The notes under the pieces: model-generated
Seen by the model: the letters and a program-made list of their open reading frames with translations, nothing else
Database searches by the model: none
What the model was told of the DNA's origin: nothing
From: a virus
Virus record (IMG/VR): IMGVR_UViG_3300009332_000265
Coordinates: 1-64,000 of that record
Length of the DNA stretch: 64,000 nucleotides
Reading direction: 5' to 3' (one strand)
Translations under genes and position numbers: made by a program
Shown: positions 60,522 through 64,000 of the stretch, in pieces
Layout: each line of letters opens with the position of its first letter
Position numbering within the stretch: position 1 is the first letter of the stretch

Positions 60522-60932
60522 ATGAAGACATTCAAGAGATTTTGCCGCCATGACGTATTGTATATAAATGAAGACATAACAAAATCACAATTAGATCAAA
60601 TAGAAGCCTATGCTGACCGTCTATTCAAGGCGGTCAACATAGATATAAACTTCACTCGCCATTTTCTTGATAGGGTCAACGATGAACGTAACAAGAAACC
60701 TATCAACACCGCAGAATTAACCAGACTTTTCAAGCAAACATACAAGAAACACGGTAAAAAGATTCCCAAGATGGGTGATGATGCTCAAGCAGTTATTCAT
60801 GACATGCAGACAGACATCAATATGCCATTTGTTTTAGCGTATGATAATAGGAGACAAGAGATAGATTTGGTCGCTAAAACAATTATGCGTAAGAAAGACT
60901 TTAAGACATCAAATCAGAAGTTGACTGTATGA
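60522..60932 (+). CDS. Conserved phage protein, tag-like N-terminus
   Basis: 136 residues starting MKTFKRFCRHDVLYINEDI. Conserved body: QIEAYADRLFKAVNID, FTRHFLDRVNDERN and IPKMGDDAQAVIHDMQTDINMP; the HFLDRV core recalls small nucleases but I cannot confirm one. The tag resembles capsid-targeting sequences with an INED site near residue 15-18. First gene after a perfect late octamer; no ribosome binding site. Confidence 0.65.
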   Translation: MKTFKRFCRHDVLYINEDITKSQLDQIEAYADRLFKAVNIDINFTRHFLDRVNDERNKKPINTAELTRLFKQTYKKHGKKIPKMGDDAQAVIHDMQTDINMPFVLAYDNRRQEIDLVAKTIMRKKDFKTSNQKLTV

Positions 60933-61282
60933 AATCATTTAAAGTATTAAAACAGAACATAACTGAAGCCAGACAACGAATAGTTTATACGAGAGGAGAA
61001 ACTCCCCAAGATGCTAAGAAAAAAGATAAAAGCCCTTATTATACTAAAACAGTTAAAAATACAACAATAAGAGATTCCTGTCCAAAATGTGGAGGTTCAG
61101 GAGACCTTTTGCATTATCGGCATTATAAATCTGGTGAATGTTTTAAATGTAAAGGAAAAGGAACAGTTATAGTAAAAGCAAAGGAAATTGATTATAAATT
61201 TGATGAAAAGAAATGGAAAAAAGACAATCCAGATTATGATGAAAAAGGACCTGATTGGTGGAAACAATTACTTATACATTAA
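60929..61282 (+). CDS. DnaJ-like zinc-finger protein with tag-like N-terminus
   Basis: 117 residues. MKSFKVLKQNITEAR (ITE|A cleavage-like motif at 11-14) then a DnaJ-type zinc centre CPKCGGSG (51-58) and CFKCKGKG (71-78). The C-terminus is Lys/Asp-rich and ends PDWWKQLLIH. ATGA overlap with the gene upstream. Could be a packaged zinc protein or a chaperone adaptor. Confidence 0.65.
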   Translation: MKSFKVLKQNITEARQRIVYTRGETPQDAKKKDKSPYYTKTVKNTTIRDSCPKCGGSGDLLHYRHYKSGECFKCKGKGTVIVKAKEIDYKFDEKKWKKDNPDYDEKGPDWWKQLLIH

Positions 61283-61291
61283 GAGCATAAA

Positions 61292-61558
61292 ATGAAATCA
61301 TTTAATAGAATAAAAACTTACAAAGATTTTCTTAAAGAATATGATGACAGGACTGATCGGTATGTGGCTGATGAAATCAAACGAAGGAAACTTGCAAGAA
61401 TTACTGTCAATGCAACTGACGATAGAAAGATGATAAAAGGTAAGGCCGACTTTACTATGGATCATCATACTGGAAGTTCAACTATTCACGTATATTTGAG
61501 AAAGATACCAGGGTCTACAAAAGGTGTGGTTGCTTACAATTACGAACTAAAATTGTGA
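61292..61558 (+). CDS. Small protein with tag-like N-terminus
   Basis: 88 residues. MKSFNRIKTYKDFLKEYDD (LKE near 14-16) then a beta-rich body ITVNATDDRKMIKGKADFTMD. No family recognised. Ten bases after the previous stop. Confidence 0.55.
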   Translation: MKSFNRIKTYKDFLKEYDDRTDRYVADEIKRRKLARITVNATDDRKMIKGKADFTMDHHTGSSTIHVYLRKIPGSTKGVVAYNYELKL

Positions 61559-61577
61559 TTAATGGTAAGAGATCAAA

Positions 61578-63041
61578 ATGAAATCATTTAAGTCTTATTT
61601 AGCAGAACGCAGAAGAGGTGGAGAAGAGAAGAATCCAAGGGTTTCTGCTATTAAGGCACTAGAACCTTATAAGAATGATAAAGATGTTTTCATTACCTAT
61701 ACACAAATTGAAAAGGTAGGTGTCAATCCAGGATCCAGTTATAATACTCCAAACGGTATCTATACATATCCTCTCAAAGAAGCATGGGAAAAATATTATG
61801 TCCCAGGAAAAGGAACTCTTAATGTACCCTTTGCTGGTGATTCCAGTTGGGTAAATGCAATCAAGATAAAATCAGATGCAAAAGTTATTAGAGATATTGG
61901 AGTTTCTTATAGTTCAAAGGAATGGGATGAAGATGTTTTAAAACTAGCCAAGATTTTTATAGATCATCCTTTTTCCAAGAAAAATTGGGTCCCAATACTA
62001 ACCATGTTGCAGGGTGTCAATCTGTATGACAAGGTAGAAAAAGATTTTGTCGGAGTGCGTAAAGATTGGTATTTTGAAAATAGAGAAAATGTAATTTGGA
62101 ATCTATTTAAGGCTATTAAACAACATGCTATGTATTCCGCATATAGTCAGACAATCGGTGGACAGATGTGGAATTTGACAAGAGAACTTGCGACCATTAT
62201 CAAATATACAGAAATGATTGAAATGGATGCTATTGATGGAAATTCAGGAATGGACGAATTTGAAATTTCTATTCAAAGATTGGAAAAACCTTTAGATTTA
62301 TCCGATCAAACAAGAATGTTTTGGTTTAGATTCCATTCTGGATTTAGAAAAACGGCACCAAATGTCTGGACAGATTTGTGGTTGAAGATGGGATATGGTG
62401 GAGTGATTGACCGTTCAGAGAATGGAATAATACACGAAGCAGAACCAATACAAGGTGTGTTCTTTACAACCAAGGCTTTTGATGTTTTGGGCAGGTTCAT
62501 GAATAAAGGTTACGAGAGAGTGAATATGAAAGGTCTTTATATTTTGAGTGGTCTTCGTGTGGGTAAGGATGAACTTGTACACAAATTGAAGAATTTTTTA
62601 CACAAAGATCAATACAAGTCCCTTTGTGCTATTATTATATTTCACAAAATAAATCAAATATTGGCAAAGTTTTTAACAAGTATGGGTTCTTCAGGTGATG
62701 CTGATCAGATTAGTGCCCAGGCACCAAAATATGTTATTAAAAGGGCTAATGATAAAAAGACATGGTTGAAAGTAGACCAATTTGATCCTTTTGTTCCAAA
62801 TAGTACACGAACAGTAGTTGAATTTTTAGAAAACGAAATAAAAATCTATCCTGATAATCATACTCCTTCAAATTCAGTAATGTTTAAATACGATAAAATA
62901 ATTCCTCCTTTTGCACTAGAAAAAGATTTATCTTCAACTTTAAATAAACAGTCTTATATAAAAATGGGAATGATGTTAGATAAATCGGTAACTACCTTAT
63001 TGAGCAACATGATAGAAGATGTTTTAGGTATAAAAATATGA
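61578..63041 (+). CDS. Large tag-bearing protein, probable internal head protein
   Basis: 487 residues. MKSFKSYLAERRR (LAE at 8-10). Body includes SYNTPNGIYTYPLKEAW and LNVPFAGDSSW near the start and RSENGIIHEAEPIQGVFF near 280, segments I have seen in uncharacterised large-phage proteins. Whether it has enzymatic activity (an ADP-ribosyltransferase-like fold was considered) is unknown. ATGA overlap with the CCA-enzyme gene. Confidence 0.6.
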   Translation: MKSFKSYLAERRRGGEEKNPRVSAIKALEPYKNDKDVFITYTQIEKVGVNPGSSYNTPNGIYTYPLKEAWEKYYVPGKGTLNVPFAGDSSWVNAIKIKSDAKVIRDIGVSYSSKEWDEDVLKLAKIFIDHPFSKKNWVPILTMLQGVNLYDKVEKDFVGVRKDWYFENRENVIWNLFKAIKQHAMYSAYSQTIGGQMWNLTRELATIIKYTEMIEMDAIDGNSGMDEFEISIQRLEKPLDLSDQTRMFWFRFHSGFRKTAPNVWTDLWLKMGYGGVIDRSENGIIHEAEPIQGVFFTTKAFDVLGRFMNKGYERVNMKGLYILSGLRVGKDELVHKLKNFLHKDQYKSLCAIIIFHKINQILAKFLTSMGSSGDADQISAQAPKYVIKRANDKKTWLKVDQFDPFVPNSTRTVVEFLENEIKIYPDNHTPSNSVMFKYDKIIPPFALEKDLSSTLNKQSYIKMGMMLDKSVTTLLSNMIEDVLGIKI

Positions 63042-64000
63042 TCAAATTTTCATCTTTTCTAACAGAGACCGCACAAAAAATTAACACAGTTCTATCTCCT
63101 GCATTAAGATCCGAAATAAAACAGAGAAATGGTAAAGTATATCAGATTGGTGGTGCAGTTCGTGATGAACTAATCGGTAAAATATCCAAAGATTTAGATT
63201 TACTTGTAACAGGCATAGAAACAGATGAATTGCAGGATATATTAAGCAATCATGGCAAAGTGGATGCGGTTGGTAAATCATTCGGTATTCTAAAATTTCA
63301 ACCAAAAGGGCAGACAGGCGAACCTCTTGATATATCAGTTCCCAGAGTTGATGTTCAAAGTACAGGAGGCGGCCATAAAGATTTTGAAGTAAAACTTGGT
63401 AAAGATATTTCTCTTGAACAAGATCAGTTACGCAGAGACTTCTGGATGAATGCTATCGCCAAAGATATTGAAACTGGTGAGATGCATGATATTGAAGGTA
63501 AAGGGCAGTTTGATATAGAAAATAAGCAGATTAGCGTGATTAATCCTCAAGCATTTGATGATGATCCTTTGAGAATGTTGAGAGCAATTCAATTTGCTTC
63601 TCGTTTTGGTTTCAGCATAGAACCTGAAACTATGAAAGAGATCAAAAAGAATGCTGACAAAATTTCAACGATATCAGCAGAGAGATTTCAAGAAGAATTT
63701 CGTAAAATGTTTGAAAAATCTGATAATCCGAGTGTTGGTGTTCAATTGCTATTTGACACAGGTATTGCAAAACTTGTTATACCAAAACTCAAAGAAGTTG
63801 ATAATTCTGTTGATAAGTTAGATAAAAAAGCATTCCCAGCGTTTCTTGCAATACTATTTAAAAATTATATGCATAATGCAGGTGAAATGGCCCAGAAAAT
63901 ATTTAAATTGTCTAATGCTGACAGAGTATCAGTTCAGTCTGTTATTGATATGGATAAAAATCTGAAAAATTTAAAAGATCCGATATTTATCGTTAGATTT
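63038..64000 (+). CDS. CCA-adding enzyme / poly(A) polymerase family protein, partial, tag-like N-terminus
   Basis: At least 321 residues; open to the window edge. MIKFSSFLTETAQ precedes a class II nucleotidyltransferase: IGGAVRDELIG (38-48), DLDLLV with catalytic Asp pair (52, 54), RRDFWMNAIAKD (motif B-like), and DPLRMLRAIQFASRFGFS (motif C-like). Adds CCA to tRNA 3' ends or A to RNA. The only phage tRNA here already encodes CCA, so the target may be host tRNA or other RNA. Likely packaged if the tag is real. ATG overlaps the previous stop. Confidence 0.9.
   Translation, partial: MIKFSSFLTETAQKINTVLSPALRSEIKQRNGKVYQIGGAVRDELIGKISKDLDLLVTGIETDELQDILSNHGKVDAVGKSFGILKFQPKGQTGEPLDISVPRVDVQSTGGGHKDFEVKLGKDISLEQDQLRRDFWMNAIAKDIETGEMHDIEGKGQFDIENKQISVINPQAFDDDPLRMLRAIQFASRFGFSIEPETMKEIKKNADKISTISAERFQEEFRKMFEKSDNPSVGVQLLFDTGIAKLVIPKLKEVDNSVDKLDKKAFPAFLAILFKNYMHNAGEMAQKIFKLSNADRVSVQSVIDMDKNLKNLKDPIFIVRF

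Noticed and set aside
1-64000. Photosynthesis or phosphate-stress genes expected for a cyanophage
   Set aside because: None found; the cyanophage-like traits are those of the wider marine T4-like group.

Overview
This window is 64 kb of a strictly lytic-looking, AT-rich T4-like myovirus of the marine (cyanophage/pelagiphage-like) branch. Every gene I can support lies on the plus strand, genes are packed with ATGA-type overlaps, and the T4 replication block keeps its classical order: gp46 (end only), gp45, gp44, gp62, RegA, gp43 polymerase, UvsX, gp41 helicase, then gp61 primase further on. No photosynthesis genes, integrase, transposase or CRISPR are visible. A bS21-like ribosomal protein, an Hsp20, a CobS/CobT-like pair, ThyX and a class II ribonucleotide reductase point to a phage of an aquatic heterotrophic proteobacterium; an AapJ/BztA-type amino-acid binding protein suggests an alphaproteobacterial host. 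That host call is inference.

Layout. 1-8 kb: gp46 end, peptide deformylase, a 2OG-Fe(II) oxygenase, a PLP fold II-like enzyme, a small-molecule-type methyltransferase, a DNA methyltransferase and a mini kinase-like protein, then tRNA-Gly(GCC). 8-12 kb: VWA/zinc-metallopeptidase-like (CobT-like) and AAA+ MoxR/CobS-like proteins, each behind near-identical strong promoters, ending at a clear terminator. 12-26 kb: glutaredoxin, glycosyltransferase and the replisome, with interposed lipoprotein, methyltransferases (one broken by an in-frame TGA), dUTPase, Hsp20 with a structured leader, and an M15 peptidase. 26-43 kb: probable late/virion block: ligase-like protein, HIGH-superfamily nucleotidylyltransferase, a 1080-residue low-complexity protein, HAD phosphatase, and two tail-fibre-like proteins sharing an N-terminal module. 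43-48 kb: primase, ThyX, class II RNR, RuvC-like nuclease. 48-60 kb: a long accessory region with an ammonium transporter, PRPP synthetase and two phosphoribosyltransferase-like proteins, a membrane-anchored cytochrome c-like protein, an amino-acid ABC binding protein, holin-like and lipase genes, a PycTM-like membrane protein, a secreted nuclease and an IscA/IscU pair. 60-64 kb: bS21-like and Hc1-like proteins, then five consecutive proteins with related N-termini (two without the consensus residue before the acidic stop), the last a CCA-adding-enzyme family member that runs off the window.

How they may work together. Nucleotide supply (RNR, ThyX, dUTPase, glutaredoxin, Prs, PRTases) feeds the replisome; CobS/CobT-like proteins may relate to the cobalamin need of the class II RNR; Amt and the amino-acid binding protein may pull nitrogen into the infected cell; IscA/IscU may sustain Fe-S assembly. 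Two promoter classes are visible: host-type TTGACA-N16/17-TATAAT (often TGn-extended) before early genes, and T4-late-type NNTAAATA octamers, four of which sit exactly 5 nt before an ATG. The pentanucleotide GCWGC is almost absent (two copies seen by eye in 64 kb), which shapes how Ala-Ala pairs are encoded and suggests restriction avoidance.
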